From: Symbiodinium natans
Taxonomy: Eukaryota > Sar > Dinophyceae > Suessiales > Symbiodiniaceae
Direction: 5' to 3'
Assembly (NCBI GenBank): GCA_905221605.1
Contig: CAJNDS010001158.1
Span: 578,501 to 642,500 of the forward strand
DNA: 64,000 nt
Positions 1-9,714 of this stretch are shown here, one piece after another (the first letter of the stretch is position 1; each line of letters opens with the position of its first letter). The notes under the pieces were generated by a model. That model did not search any database and was not told the origin of the DNA. It saw only the letters and a program-made list of their open reading frames with translations. Position numbers and translations under genes: made by a program.

Positions 1-858
1 CATGGTGATGTCAGCCTACTTGGGAAGAACCGTTGGTCCAGCTGGACGTGGGCAGAAATTCTACCGGGAACGGATACTGGCGTTGCAATGTAATGTGCCA
101 CACCTTGCGCTTAGCCTTTTTTGGCCCGAGAGTCACCTTCTTCGGAGGACCCAGGTGAGAGTGAGTGCATCCCTTTCGCCGGCCCAAATCGCAAGTGCTG
201 GGAGATGCTTTCCCCATGGATCATTCTCCTTGACCTCATTGGAGTCGCGTGGGCTGCTGAGAGCAGTTTCCACCAAGTTGGGGCGAGCATGAAGGACAAA
301 ACCAATTCAATGAAGGTGGGCCGGTGTGCGAAAGCGTACAGCAGGCGTGTCGCCAGCACGTGCATGTGTCGGATAACAAAATATAACAAAAGGATCTGTG
401 GTCAGACTGCTTGCACCAGTCTTGAGATTCCACGAATTAAAAAACTGCATGCATGTGTGCGGGCGCTCCGGTGATCCCGCTGCAGTTCGTATCCAATCTG
501 ACCATTATCCCTTCTTTCACTTGGGCTCTTGGCATGCAGTGCTTATGGTTACTATATCCCCTGGGGAATTATTGTTGATTTTTGTTTATATAAAACCCAG
601 GAGGGGATTAAACATATTCTTTTTGTTAAGGTTCTAAGGGGAGTATAGGTTATGATCATGATGAGTACTACGATTCTGAAAGTTATGATTTTTCATGATT
701 GCTATGACTATCATGGTTATTTTGATATTATTCCATTATTATGCTGCTGCTTGTTCTTAGCTGTCTAGGTCCGCAGTTGATTGTTTCGACATGAGCACAT
801 GCACACTTGTAGTGGACTTTGCTTGAATACTTGCACGTCAGCTTTTACACTGTTGCAG
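1..858. other. Intergenic or intronic, no gene seen
   Basis: Short open frames occur on both strands but none has family motifs or convincing exon borders. Bases 600-780 are AT-rich. A shared dispersed repeat lies at 558-612. The stretch may be intron upstream of the propeller exon starting at 859. Confidence 0.4.
558..612 (+). repeat. Dispersed short repeat, copy 1
   Basis: The core GAATTATTGTTGATTTTTGT followed by an AT-rich stretch ending in TATAAAACCC closely matches 39950-39990 over about 40 bases. Both copies begin with a CCCC(T)TGG-type end and run into a G-rich block followed by GGATTAAA-like sequence. No transposase is seen. It is probably a small non-autonomous element of the same sort as the other palindromic elements in the window. 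Confidence 0.45.
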
Positions 859-929
859 GTGGGCTCCAATGGCTACTTCTACCTTTGTGGTTCCACGGAA
901 AGTGACTGGCCAGGCTTCACAAATGCAGG
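859..929 (+). CDS. Exon: SBBP-like beta-propeller repeat segment
   Basis: Coding exon bounded by a TTGCAG acceptor and a GTATTC donor. It encodes NGYFYLCGSTESDWPGF, which fits the 'N-Y-C-G-T/S-S-DFPG' half of an SBBP (seven-bladed beta-propeller) repeat. Such repeats are typical of secreted or cell-surface proteins. It is the first of several segments of this type on the + strand (1205, 4707, 4856, 8974, 9360), so I take it as the upstream part of a multi-exon propeller protein. The true start codon and signal peptide were not found. Family membership is inferred from motif spacing only. Confidence 0.6.
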
Positions 930-1204
930 GTATTCAGTTCCTTGGCCGCCTCAGAATGTGCTTTGACAGCTTCCTTCTTTCAGCAATAGCCCTGGGACCC
1001 GCTTTGCCGTAGACTTGACCGCACATTCAGCACAACATTTGCTAGACGCTTCGCCGTTCTTCATGCCACAGATTCTATAGGCGGTTCATCGGGGAAGTTT
1101 GCTTTCACTTTGCTTTGGGATCTTGGGATTAAGATGGACATCTCTCAAAGTTGTTATCCGGTTCGTTACAAGGAGCCCCAAAAGGAACCTCCGAATCTTG
1201 CAAG

Positions 1205-1279
1205 AGAAGGACTACGTGTTCGTTACTCTGGACAGCTCCGGCACCTTCTTGGCAGCTGATCAGATCGGAAGCCACGGGG
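1205..1279 (+). CDS. Exon: SBBP-like beta-propeller repeat segment
   Basis: Encodes KDYVFVTLDSSGTFLAADQ, the 'D-x-F-V-x-x-L-D-x-S-G-x-x-x-W/A' half of an SBBP repeat, which normally comes just before the N-x-Y-x-x-G half seen at 859. It follows a TTGCAAG acceptor; the 3' end is probably a GC donor near 1280, after GSHGG. The frame stays open to 1368 but runs into CCCTAAA repeat, so the exon is shorter than the frame. It probably belongs to the same gene as 859 and 4707. Confidence 0.55.
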
Positions 1280-2350
1280 GCTGCACGAGTAAGCTACTGG
1301 AACCCGGCAGACGTCTTGCGGACAGTTTTTGTGACCTGAACCCAAACCCCAAACCCTATAAACCCTAAACTCTACTCAATCTACGTGAGTTTTCGTCTAG
1401 TTCTTGTGCCCCTCCGAACTGGGTCCGCAGTGATGCTCGATAGCAAAACTCAACCCAAGTGAGCACGGGGTTTAGGGAGCATTCTGCAAGGTTTTGGAGT
1501 CCAGGATAGCAAATAGGGTAAATAGGGCCATAGTAGGGACTACCATCGTTCTTAGTAGACATCAACTTTCATTGGATTAAAGGAACTGTGCGAACAGATC
1601 TCATATCCTAGGACACTTAGTGTAGGCCTTACAAAAATGTCCATGGAATCATCCCTAAAATTCCTTTTTCAGGAATCCCCATATTGCTTTCGAAGGGGCT
1701 CTAGACTCCTTTAACAGGAAACCTTCGCGAACAAAGCGCATAGACTTGAATCCCTGTAATCATGTTTAGTTCCTTTGTGCCTGAACCAGCGCACGGCAAA
1801 ATGCACAAAAGCCATGCCAAGAGACCTTTGAAATCCGATCTCCAGCGGAAGCTGTTTCTTCCCAGAACGGCCATGGATCCTCCCAGGGGTCTGAAAAAAA
1901 GTTGGAAAACCCCAAGCCCTAACCCATTAACCCAACAACCCTAAACCCTAAAAAACCCAAGCCCTAAACCTAGAATAAACTGCCTTGATCAACCCTAACC
2001 CATTAAGCCAACAACCCTAAACCCTAAAACCCCGAAGCCCTAAACCCTACAAGAAGCTGCTTTGATCAAACCCCAGGTGGTAGCCACGACTGGTGCCAGT
2101 CTTTAGCCGTCGATGCGAGCCTGGGATGTCCTGAGTGAAGGGATTTGGGGTTTTTGGTTTTAGGGTTTTTAGGGTTTAGGGTTTGGAGTTTAGGGTTTTG
2201 GGGCTAAGGGTTTAGGACTTGGGGCGTTTAGGGTATTCATCAACCCCTGCTCCGCAACATAGGGATTCCAATAGGGTTTAGGGTTTTGAGTTTTGGGTTT
2301 AGGGTTTCTATCTGAGTGACTATGAGCCAGTGGGTCTTAGACCCTATAAT

Positions 2351-2467
2351 CCCAGACCGCTGGGAGGATCTAGAAAGTTAGATCGCCTTGTGGGATATAA
2401 AGTGCACAATATTAGTAAAGGGTACAAAGTTGGGGGTTCTACTTTCTAGATCCTCCCCGGGTCTGAG
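2351..2467. mobile_element. MITE-like element, family B copy 1
   Basis: About 117 bases with imperfect terminal inverted repeats of roughly 30 bases: the left end reads CAGACCGCTGGGAGGATCTA and continues GAAAGT; the right end, reverse-complemented, reads CAGACCCGGGGAGGATCTAG and continues AAAGT. The interior has TATAAAGTGCACAATATTAG. A diverged copy is at 2891-3007 and a truncated, inverted copy at 28796-28870. No coding capacity; its movement would need a transposase from elsewhere. Confidence 0.65.
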
Positions 2468-2890
2468 TGCTGGAACCTACAATGACCCCGCAATCTCTTC
2501 CAAAAGAACGACCCCTCCCCCGCCGACCAACAGCTTAACTTGCACGGATGAGTTGGATGTCCGAACCCCAGAAAACATGACCACAGACTGACATATGACT
2601 GTTCTACGGGTCCTCGCTTTTAGGGGCTACGGCAACCAAATACTCACTGTATATTCCCAAAATAGCCTTTAAAAAAAAGCCTCTCCCTTGCTGACGCTAT
2701 ACCAGGAGCCCTATGAATGCCTCGTTTGGGGGTCAAAGCGACTTAAGTCACTCTAGGGTAGCCGTAAACCCTCAACCCGAAACCTGAAGATGCCCTTCTC
2801 GAAAGAGTTTCAGGAGTCCTTGAAGGGAGGATTCTCTACTGGGTTCAGGGTTTAGGGTTGAGGGCTTTAGGGCTTCAGGGTTGTTTTTAG

Positions 2891-3007
2891 GCCTGGGAGC
2901 ATCTAGAAAAGTAGATCACCTTAAAAATTCCCATAAAGTACCCAGTATATAGTAGTAAACGGTACAGAATTGGGGGTTCTACGTTCTAGATGGTCCCGCG
3001 GTCTGGG
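2891..3007. mobile_element. MITE-like element, family B copy 2
   Basis: Same layout as 2351-2467: left end CCTGGGAGCATCTAGAAAAG, interior with CATAAAGTACCCAGTATATA then GTACAGAATTGGGGGTTCTA, right end with TTCTAGATGGTCCCGCGGTC. The TIRs differ by several bases from each other, suggesting an old insertion. It lies about 540 bases from copy 1 in the same orientation. Confidence 0.6.
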
Positions 3008-4310
3008 AGGGATTGCTGCAAGTTACCATGGGTGACTGGGTTATGTTTTGGGCCTCGAAGGTGGCGCTGGGGCTAGGGTTTAGGGTTTAGGGGTTTAGGG
3101 TTTAGGGATTGGATCTAACACAAACCAGCTTTGAGCTGCCCCTGCCGATATTCCTGCCCCAGCCCTCGAGGAGTGACAGCGTCTATGCCGTCGGCCCGAA
3201 AGGGCACTCAGGGGGCTCTGCCCCAGCTACGGATTCGATACTGGTGCTTTGCTTGCAAATGAGTTTGCCTTGACGTGCTTGTGCCAGTGGTTGATAAGAA
3301 GACTTAAGTGTTTGATTCGGATGTGCATGATAGCTGGTAGGGCTAGTGCTCTCTCTCAGCTGATGAGTCAACAGCCCCCTTGCTCTTCTGCCGCATCGGT
3401 ACAAATGTTGATAAAGTAGTAGGAGCAATCATGGTTGGTCATCTACTTCCCGGGCATGCGAATGACAACAAGCACCAGAATCACGATGATAGCGCTAGCA
3501 GCATGGCAGCAACAGCAGCAATGTCGACAACACAACATTGCAATCATGATAACCCGAGCCCGCCGAGCCCGAGTTATCTTAAAAGTGCTATGATACACCA
3601 ATGAAAAAGCATGAACGTTGGAAGAAGCCACGGGGTTGGGATGTATGGTCGTTGTTTTTCCCGTATTTGGACTGCTTAAAGGGTTATCTATTTTCTCCCT
3701 ACTCAGACAGAAGCAGTGCAAGGTTGGCTTGCGAGAGCCGCTGTAGTGAAATCATGATCCACAGCCGCTTCCATGGTGTGCCCGTAAAGTTTCACTAATC
3801 TATCCTGGGTACTTGCGCTGCCGCTCTCCGTATGCAGTCCCCGGACACGCCCATTGTCGGCATGGGTCGGTGTGTTAGGGTCTCCTTGTGTCCTCGTGAT
3901 CAAAGGGACTGTCACAGCGTGAACCCTAAACCCGAAACCCTAAACCCGAAACCCTAAACCCTAAACCCTTAGGTTTAGGGTTTAGACTCTCTATTGATTG
4001 CTTCAGCGATCTCGGACGTCGAGGCTGCAGGACAGGTTTTCCTTGTACTATGGAAATTGCCTCTTGTGCTCTCAGCACCTTTGCATTCCTGGGGCATGTA
4101 TATAGAAGGCTTAGGGTTTAGGTTTTAAGGCTGAGGGTTTAGGGCCAGCAGAGACTTTCCCGTCACACGCCTCGGCCTCAGTACGGGTTCAAAAAGTGTT
4201 TAGGGCCGAGCGAAGGTGAAGTACAACAGCACTGGATGTCGGCAATGGATGGTCAGCCTCGATGGTCTCAACGGCGGCGGGACTGTAAGCCGCACCTCAG
4301 CTGATGAAAC

Positions 4311-4392
4311 TTGGGATGTTCCCCCGTATGCTAACAGTCCTTAATTTTTTCATCCCTTTCTAGGACTATTAGCATAAGGGGGAACATCCCAA
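4311..4392. mobile_element. 82-bp MITE with perfect 8-bp target duplication (family C)
   Basis: Nearly all terminal inverted repeat: the ends TTGGGATGTTCCCCC and GGGGGAACATCCCAA match, and pairing continues through GTATGCTAACAGTCCT on the left and AGGACTATTAGCATA on the right, leaving a loop of about 20 bases. The 8-mer GATGAAAC lies immediately left (4303-4310) and right (4393-4400), a perfect target-site duplication. An 8-bp duplication is typical of hAT (and some other) DNA transposons; the superfamily is inference. A half copy is at 41447-41478. Confidence 0.85.
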
Positions 4393-4498
4393 GATGAAAC
4401 CTTAAACCCTGCCCTACACCCCTGAAATTAGATGGTTTGGGATTCGCTAATCCCCTCAGCCGGTGCTAAATCCTCTATAATGGCCGGTACACTAAATC

Positions 4499-4606
4499 CC
4501 AAAGGGTCCATGTACCTATATAGTATATACTTGGGCCTGAAAGGGGGTTCCCATATAGTAGCATTAGGGCCCAAGTGTTTCCCATATGGGTACATGGACC
4601 CTTTGG
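4499..4606. mobile_element. MITE-like palindromic element (family D)
   Basis: Ends are perfect 18-base inverted repeats: CCAAAGGGTCCATGTACC on the left and GGTACATGGACCCTTTGG on the right. Inner segments (ACTTGGGCC and GGGCCCAAGT, CCATATAG and CCATATGGG) also pair, so the 108 bases could fold into one long hairpin. Flanks AAATC and AAATT may be a degraded duplication. No ORF. Confidence 0.7.
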
Positions 4607-4706
4607 AAATTGTGATCTTCAGGGGGAGGGGATTGCAGCGAGAGTTGCCTCACACACAAGAAGCTGGTTCAGGGTTTAGGGTTTAGGGTTTTGAAGATTT
4701 CGCAAG

Positions 4707-4795
4707 GCGTTTCCATCGATTCTTCGGGTGATCTGATTGTTGCGGGCGTCATTGGCGGAGCCTTCGCCGGATTTGCCAGCGCCGGCAGCGATGAC
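4707..4795 (+). CDS. Exon: beta-propeller repeat segment
   Basis: Follows CGCAAG and ends at GAC before a GTGACT donor. It encodes GVSIDSSGDLIVAGVIGG, then GFASAGSDD, a clear SBBP pattern (V-D-S-G-x-L-x-V-A-G). Joining GAC at 4795 to GTC at 4856 keeps the frame and creates AGSDDVFVQKYNTNG, exactly the expected repeat junction, which supports a 60-base intron between them. This is the best-supported splice in the propeller gene. Confidence 0.75.
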
Positions 4796-4855
4796 GTGAC
4801 TCGCCTTGACTGCCGGAATGCCAGGAAAGTTTTTGGCAGCACTCCAGCTGCACAG

Positions 4856-4912
4856 GTCTTCGTCCAGAAGTACAACACGAACGGCATTGTCCAGTGGAGC
4901 TTTCAAACAGGA
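4856..4912 (+). CDS. Exon: beta-propeller repeat segment
   Basis: Acceptor CTGCACAG precedes the exon. It encodes VFVQKYNTNGIVQWSFQTG, the canonical 'D-x-F-V-x-K-Y-x-x-x-G-x-x-x-W' SBBP half. The 3' border is not certain; it lies near the GGAGCATGCCAG that follows. It continues the propeller gene towards exons at 8974 and 9360, unless the reading frame at 5532 belongs to a separate gene in between. Confidence 0.75.
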
Positions 4913-4914
4913 GC

Positions 4915-5531
4915 ATGCCAGTTACATGTTGCCTGGCCCATGTTGCATTTTGCTTGTGGCTGCTTGGTCTTGGTTGGAACTTGAAATCAAACTGCATCAT
5001 AGACAACGTTCTGGCCAAGACGAAAAGATAGCGCCCCTTCAGCGTGAGTGGAGGCTATCCGATTTCATGCCTTAATACAGTCGCCTTATGGGGCCTTAAC
5101 ATTTAGAACAAGGTTTTGGGGGGGTTCTTTTTGTATATGATAAAGGGACCATAATAGTGTACTCTTAGTAATTAGTAATTTTTCCGACCCTAGAGTACCT
5201 TGGGCGAACTGCGACCCCTATGCACGTGATCGTGTTTCACAGCTAGGCCCCAGAATGACAAAAGCATCATGGCGACACGGCCATCACAAATCACGAATCA
5301 ACACCCAAACCCTAAACCCTGAACCCTAAACCCCGTGAGTCAGCTAGGCGGGTGGCAAAAAAACCGTGACATAGCGGCATTGGACTGCGTTGCAGGATCC
5401 CCTGGGAAGGAGCATGTGGAGGACATGGTTCTGGATTCTTCAGTCTGCGACTCAGAGTCTACCTAGGGTTTAGGGTTTAGGGTTAAGGGTTTAGGGTTTA
5501 GGGTTTAGGGCTCAAGGCTCAAGCCTACCAG
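4915..5531. other. Spacer with telomere-like tract
   Basis: No exon recognised. The AT-rich block at about 5095-5200 has the look of another degenerate palindromic element (poly-G run, GATAAAGGGACC, repeated AGTAATT). CCCTAAA-like sequence lies at 5307-5335 and six TTTAGGG-type units at 5464-5510. Confidence 0.4.
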
Positions 5532-6105
5532 GTGTAAACAAAGCAAGCCCCGATTCGCTTCCCTCTTCGCGTCGTCCGATGAATTCCCATGGCAAGCTGT
5601 GTTCGAGCCTAGCTTACGCCATTCGTCGAGCTCAAGCGTCGGAACGATGGTCTGTAGTTCAATGTCTCCGAGAGGCGATGCTGTACCTGACACAGAATCC
5701 AGAATCTCGGACGGTGATCAGCCTGTTTCCGTACGACAGACGACACCGGACGAGCTGAATCATGTGGCAGGGCCAGCAGGCCGAGTACCACAGACACAGC
5801 ATTCAAGTGTTTGTACACAGACGCTTGACAGAACATACACCGACCGTGATTGTGAAGCAGTGGCGGGGGCTATTGTGAAGAAGGCTGAGGATACCATCGT
5901 TCAGTTGGTGAACCAGATGAGGGGGCTTCAGTTCAGAACAACAATGGAGCGCAAGATCAAGGAGGATGAGGTCAGGTTCTCTGAGATGGAGGGCCACAGC
6001 AACAGCAGCGAGCCAGGAGACGTCCCCTTCCCCCGTCAAACACAACAACATGTGTTGCGACCCTGGAGGAACGCAGCCATCGGACTCCCTGACCGTTCTT
6101 CGTGA
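5532..6105 (+). CDS. Unknown protein, long single exon ending in stop
   Basis: An open frame of about 190 codons running from a CTACCAG acceptor to a TGA at 6103-6105, far longer than most exons here. It starts CKQSKPRFASLFASSDEF and includes a Ser-rich stretch, then a charged, helical part (DCEAVAGAIVKKAEDTIVQL and RKIKEDEVRFSEMEGH) that could form a short coiled coil. No family is recognised. Its stop codon sits between propeller exons, so it is either the 3' end of a separate gene, a gene nested in an intron, or a retroposed copy. Codon use looks like a real frame but no partner exon was identified. Confidence 0.45.
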
Positions 6106-7671
6106 GCGCCATGAAGCGATGTCGACGTCAGGAGAGGTTGCTTCTGCAGTCTCAGCTTTCTGGCGCTTCCTCTATGCAAGAGCAAACCTGATGTGAGCTT
6201 TCGCTGGGCCCTTTCCTATTCGAGCACTAGGAGGGTTGTCAGCTTGTTTCTTCCCATGTAGCTTGACTGGTAGATGAGCCAAGCGTATCACTAGGTCTGC
6301 CCTCATGAAGATCTTGAGTGGCGGTGCTGCATGTGTACTGGCTGGACCTCAAGTGGCAAAAGGGTAAAGGGTTTAGGGTTTGGGGTTTGGGTTTAGGGTA
6401 TAGGGTTTAGTGTGTAGCTTCTTATGCTCAAACCCCCTTCTTGGGTTCTTGTGCAACCTACCAAAAGGTATCTTAAGGTAGGATGCAACATGGTGTGATA
6501 CGCCTGGCCACGCCGAGGATTCGTATTCTCCATGAGCAAGGAAGGGAGGTGTACTTAGCCTCCAACCTCAACGTCCGGGCTTTGCCATGGTCCTCCATGC
6601 CTTGCAAAGCTCCCTGTGTCACCCCGTCCATGTCCACAAGCAAGGGTTCTCTCCCGCTCTACCTTTGTAGCACATTCTTGTCTACATTGCAGCTTTCAAT
6701 GTCGGATCGCTAGCTTTCGGATCTCGACAACAGCCATCCAGCGAACACATGTCAGGCCAGTTGCCACGTCCAAGCGTAGGGTCCTTCGATCGTCCCCCTA
6801 AACCCTGAACCGTAAGCCCTAAACCCTAAACCCTAAACCCGAAAAAAAAACCTAAACCCTAAACCCTAAATAAACCCTAAGCCGCCCCCATCATCAAGAC
6901 ATGCACGGGGACCTCGTGCCATCAACCCAAGTTCAGATGGCACGAGTCACTCCAGCAATCCAAGACCAGACACTGGAACGGCTCAGCTGCGCTTTTGCAA
7001 ACTTTAGGGTTTAGGGTTCAGGTGTTAGTAGGATTTATAGTGGTTTCCACCATTTAGAAAATCAGGGTTTATTAGTAGAGAGAGAGGTTTTTCGGGGTTT
7101 TAGGGTTTTGTTCGGGTTTTAGGGGCATTGGGGTTTTAGGACCTCGGTGGTGGTCCTTGGCACCTCTGAGTCCAGCAATGCCCTCTGCTCTGCCAATGCC
7201 ACGGGGGGAAAATCTTCAAAGAGCGATGTGGGGTTAGGGTTGAGGGTTTAGGGTGACCTTTTGCTTCCTTCCAGGTTCAACAAGAATCATAAGTTCTGGT
7301 TGTAGAGCTGTGGAGGTTATCTGTGCGTTGCCAAATACGACTGCCGCCTTTCTTCAGGGTAAAGTACCTTCATCGATGCAGCGAGCTTCCGCCTCATGAG
7401 GCTTGAACTGCTCTTCCACCCCATCTAGCGGCTCGATGTCACGTGCCTGCCATCCTGGCTTCATAACGCTCATGAGCAAGCGTGAACTGGCCAAACTCCG
7501 GGAACTCCACGCACACTGTCTGACATACCAAAGACTGCCTGCACCAAGCTGTACCTACCTTCCATGGCTTGCCAGGTTTCTGTTTAAATCTGGCACCCTA
7601 AACCCTAAACCCAAAACCCTCATCTGGAAGAAATTTCCAGTTGCCTTTTGGCACCCCAGGGTCCTTCCGTC
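6106..7671. other. Spacer with interstitial telomere-like repeats
   Basis: Tracts of (T)TTAGGG or CCCTAAA type at 6365-6412, 6797-6885, 7003-7020, 7080-7140 and 7215-7255. Open frames at 6483-6713 and 7403-7750 have no motifs and no good splice context, so I do not call them genes. Confidence 0.4.
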
Positions 7672-8470
7672 TCACCTGAGACTCGGTCCTCTCACTCCTC
7701 GCCTCTGGGGTGCCACGAGGGTGGCAGGAGTCAGGTTGGATTCAGGTTGAGCGCATTCGAGTTTTTCCATTTGCTCCTGTGCCGTGCCGCATCGCATCAG
7801 TCCAGCAATCTCCTGAGCCAACTCTTTCCACGCCCGATGAAGCTGGCATGAGAGTTCATCTGAGCCACTCACTTTCGGTTCTGTTCGGTGTGTCAGTGGG
7901 CAGCTGAGTTGTGCAAGGCGATCAAGCACCTCATTGCCTACAGCTCTTGTCATTCGATGTTCTGGATCTCTCGCCCTCCACGCAGTGCACTAGCACTGCC
8001 TCCATAGAATGTGCCGTCGTTTCCATTGTGCTCAAAAAGACCCCACTGCATAGGGCCCACGTGCGTGCTCTCCATTGTCTCAGTTGTCTGCTCAAGCTGC
8101 CGAAAAACTTTCGCTATCTCGCTGCGCAGTGTTCCCTGACCTTTAAGAAGTTGCCCTATAGTGGCTTGTTGCTGGTCCAAGATGCCATGTGTACTTTGAA
8201 TTTCATCCTAGAGCACCTGATATCCATCCTACAGAGCTGGTGTTGATTGTCCCAAGACACCCGTCCTATTTTTTTGCAAACGACGGTCCAACCCTGCGAC
8301 TGCCTTGAGATCGTTGCGCACTGCAACGAATCCGTTGTAGCTGCTTCTTGGACTTGGCGCAAGGCATCCGCACCATCAGCTGCGCATGTATGGTCTGAGC
8401 TGTGCTGGTGTCCATGTTGGATGCTGCCAGCTATTCTTGTTTGTTCTTGGTGTTGTTGTTTTGTTGTTGG
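7672..8470 (-). pseudogene. Decayed coiled-coil coding sequence, minus strand
   Basis: Reading the minus strand, consecutive pieces in different frames look protein-like and Gln/Leu/Glu-rich: LDQQQATIGQLLKGQGTL and RSEIAKVFRQLEQTTETMES near 8180-8060, preceded by DEIQSTHGI after an in-frame TAG, and later WKELAQEIAGLM and EQMEKLE near 7830-7750. Heptad-like spacing suggests a coiled coil. Frames are broken by stops and shifts, so this looks like a degraded copy of a coding sequence or retroelement gag-like region. It is the only place where the minus strand seems protein-like. Chance similarity cannot be excluded. Confidence 0.35.
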
Positions 8471-8734
8471 GGTTGGGGAGCGGTTATGGGGGGGGGGGGG
8501 GGCACTTCCCCAAATCTGTGTCATCTCTAGGCCATGCTTCTCTTGCAAGCAACAAGCTGTCAGCATGATAAGGACTTTGAGTCACCCGAATCTGCCCAAA
8601 GAGTCCTCACTGTCCTATTGGACGTCACCGAAATCTGAGGACAATGCCATCGTGGTTGGATATAACTATGCGCAACCGTGGGCAGGCCAAACATTTCCAG
8701 ATGGCAACTTGGCTTATGCTTCGTTTAATTGGCG

Positions 8735-8850
8735 TTTGCGCTATTACGGGTGCCCTCGTAGGGTTCCTTTAGTCAGTCCAGTCTGGGTTCAAAGAAAAGG
8801 GGATTCTACTATAGTTGGGGGGGTAAGAAACACCCCGATGAATTGTAGGA
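8735..8850. mobile_element. Degenerate palindromic element (family E), copy 1
   Basis: Segment with GGTGCCCTCGTAGGGTTCC, then AAAGGGGATTCTACTATAG, TTGGGGGGG and CACCCCG. The same order of blocks occurs at 28470-28555 (GGTACCCC, AAAGGGGATTCTATTATA, TTTGGGGG, GGTACCCCG). Ends are weakly inverted (GGTGCCC against AACACCCCG). Too diverged to set exact borders. Confidence 0.4.
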
Positions 8851-8973
8851 AACATCACTATCCAGCAGACTTCGTGATTCCTGTGGATGGCTGTGCAGAC
8901 AGGCCTTGAATATGGGCTGCTTGGCATGTTGAACGTCCTTGTGGTGCTCTGCTTGTGAGGTTGTGACGGGTTC

Positions 8974-9178
8974 GTGACGGTCTGTGAAACTGGATTCATC
9001 CTCAAGGTGGACAACTCGGGAAATCAGCTTTGGATGTATCCTGTTACCCCGACTTCTTCCGATAGAACCTCGGGATGGCTTCGAGCAGTGGCAGCAGATG
9101 CGTCGGATAGCATCTACACTAGCGGATGGATGAGGGCAGATGGTTCAGCCGGAAACTTCAACGGGAAGTCGTTATCCC
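8974..9178 (+). CDS. Exon: beta-propeller repeat segment
   Basis: Encodes TGFILKVDNSGNQLWMYPV, then WLRAVAADASDSIYTSGWM and GNFNGKSLS. This is one SBBP-like repeat: F-x-x-K-x-D-x-x-G-x-x-x-W, then V-A-x-D-x-x-x-x-I-Y-x-S-G, then F-x-G. The exon probably ends at CCCAG before GAGCGGG (a GA donor, known in dinoflagellates). The upstream border is unclear; I used the open frame. It continues the protein of 4707-4912. Confidence 0.75.
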
Positions 9179-9359
9179 AGGAGCGGGTCTGCAAACGACA
9201 AGCTAGGTACCCCACAGAGATGTGGATGCTGCTCCTTCTTGGTGTGTAGCAAGTGTCTTCCGGAAGGTTCCCAACTGAATCAGCGCGGGTGATAGTGATG
9301 CGAGGAATCGGGGGTTGTCTCATTTGTCCTTTTCAGTATATAATGAATGCAAAACCCAG

Positions 9360-9640
9360 CAGGACACGCAATACTACTACTTGCTGAAGTTGAATGACGC
9401 CGGATCGCTGCAATGGACCAATTTTGACTCCTCCGCGCGCGCTGATGCGTTAACCTGGGCTGCTTCAGCGCAACAGCTGCTTTCGGCTGCCGGCGAGAAC
9501 ACGGAAGTGCAGATGAAGAGTCTGTCCACAGAGGATGGTCACATGATCTGGGCTGAAATTACGGACGTCCGCACGCTCACCGCAAAAGCTATCGCAGCAC
9601 CTGGGGAAATCTTCTACGTAGGTGGCCAGGCTTGCAATTG
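9360..9640 (+). CDS. Exon: beta-propeller repeat segments
   Basis: Long coding exon starting after AACCCAG. It encodes DTQYYYLLKLNDAGSLQWTN, an SBBP first half, then ADALTWAASAQQLLSAAGEN, SLSTEDGHMIWAEITD and AIAAPGEIFYVGGQA, i.e. close to two propeller blades. The 3' border lies at or after GGTGGCCAGG. After it the next coding on this strand is the Ser/Thr-rich block at 11687, so the propeller is probably followed by a mucin-like stalk. Confidence 0.75.
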
Positions 9641-9714
9641 TCTGCATGTTCTGGGCCTAGCAGCTCCCATCCAAGGGACTGCACCAAGAATGCAAGCCAG
9701 ACCGAAGTGTTGAC

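Larger units (their letters stand above)
1365..4700. other. Repeat-rich intron or spacer
   Basis: About 3.3 kb with no convincing exon. It holds many TTTAGGG/CCCTAAA-derived tracts (1330-1375, 1915-2055, 2145-2310, 2840-2880, 3075-3105, 3920-3990, 4110-4145, 4668-4692), often with point changes, and four palindromic elements (2351, 2891, 4311, 4499). It separates propeller exons at 1205 and 4707, so it may be one large intron. Confidence 0.5.
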
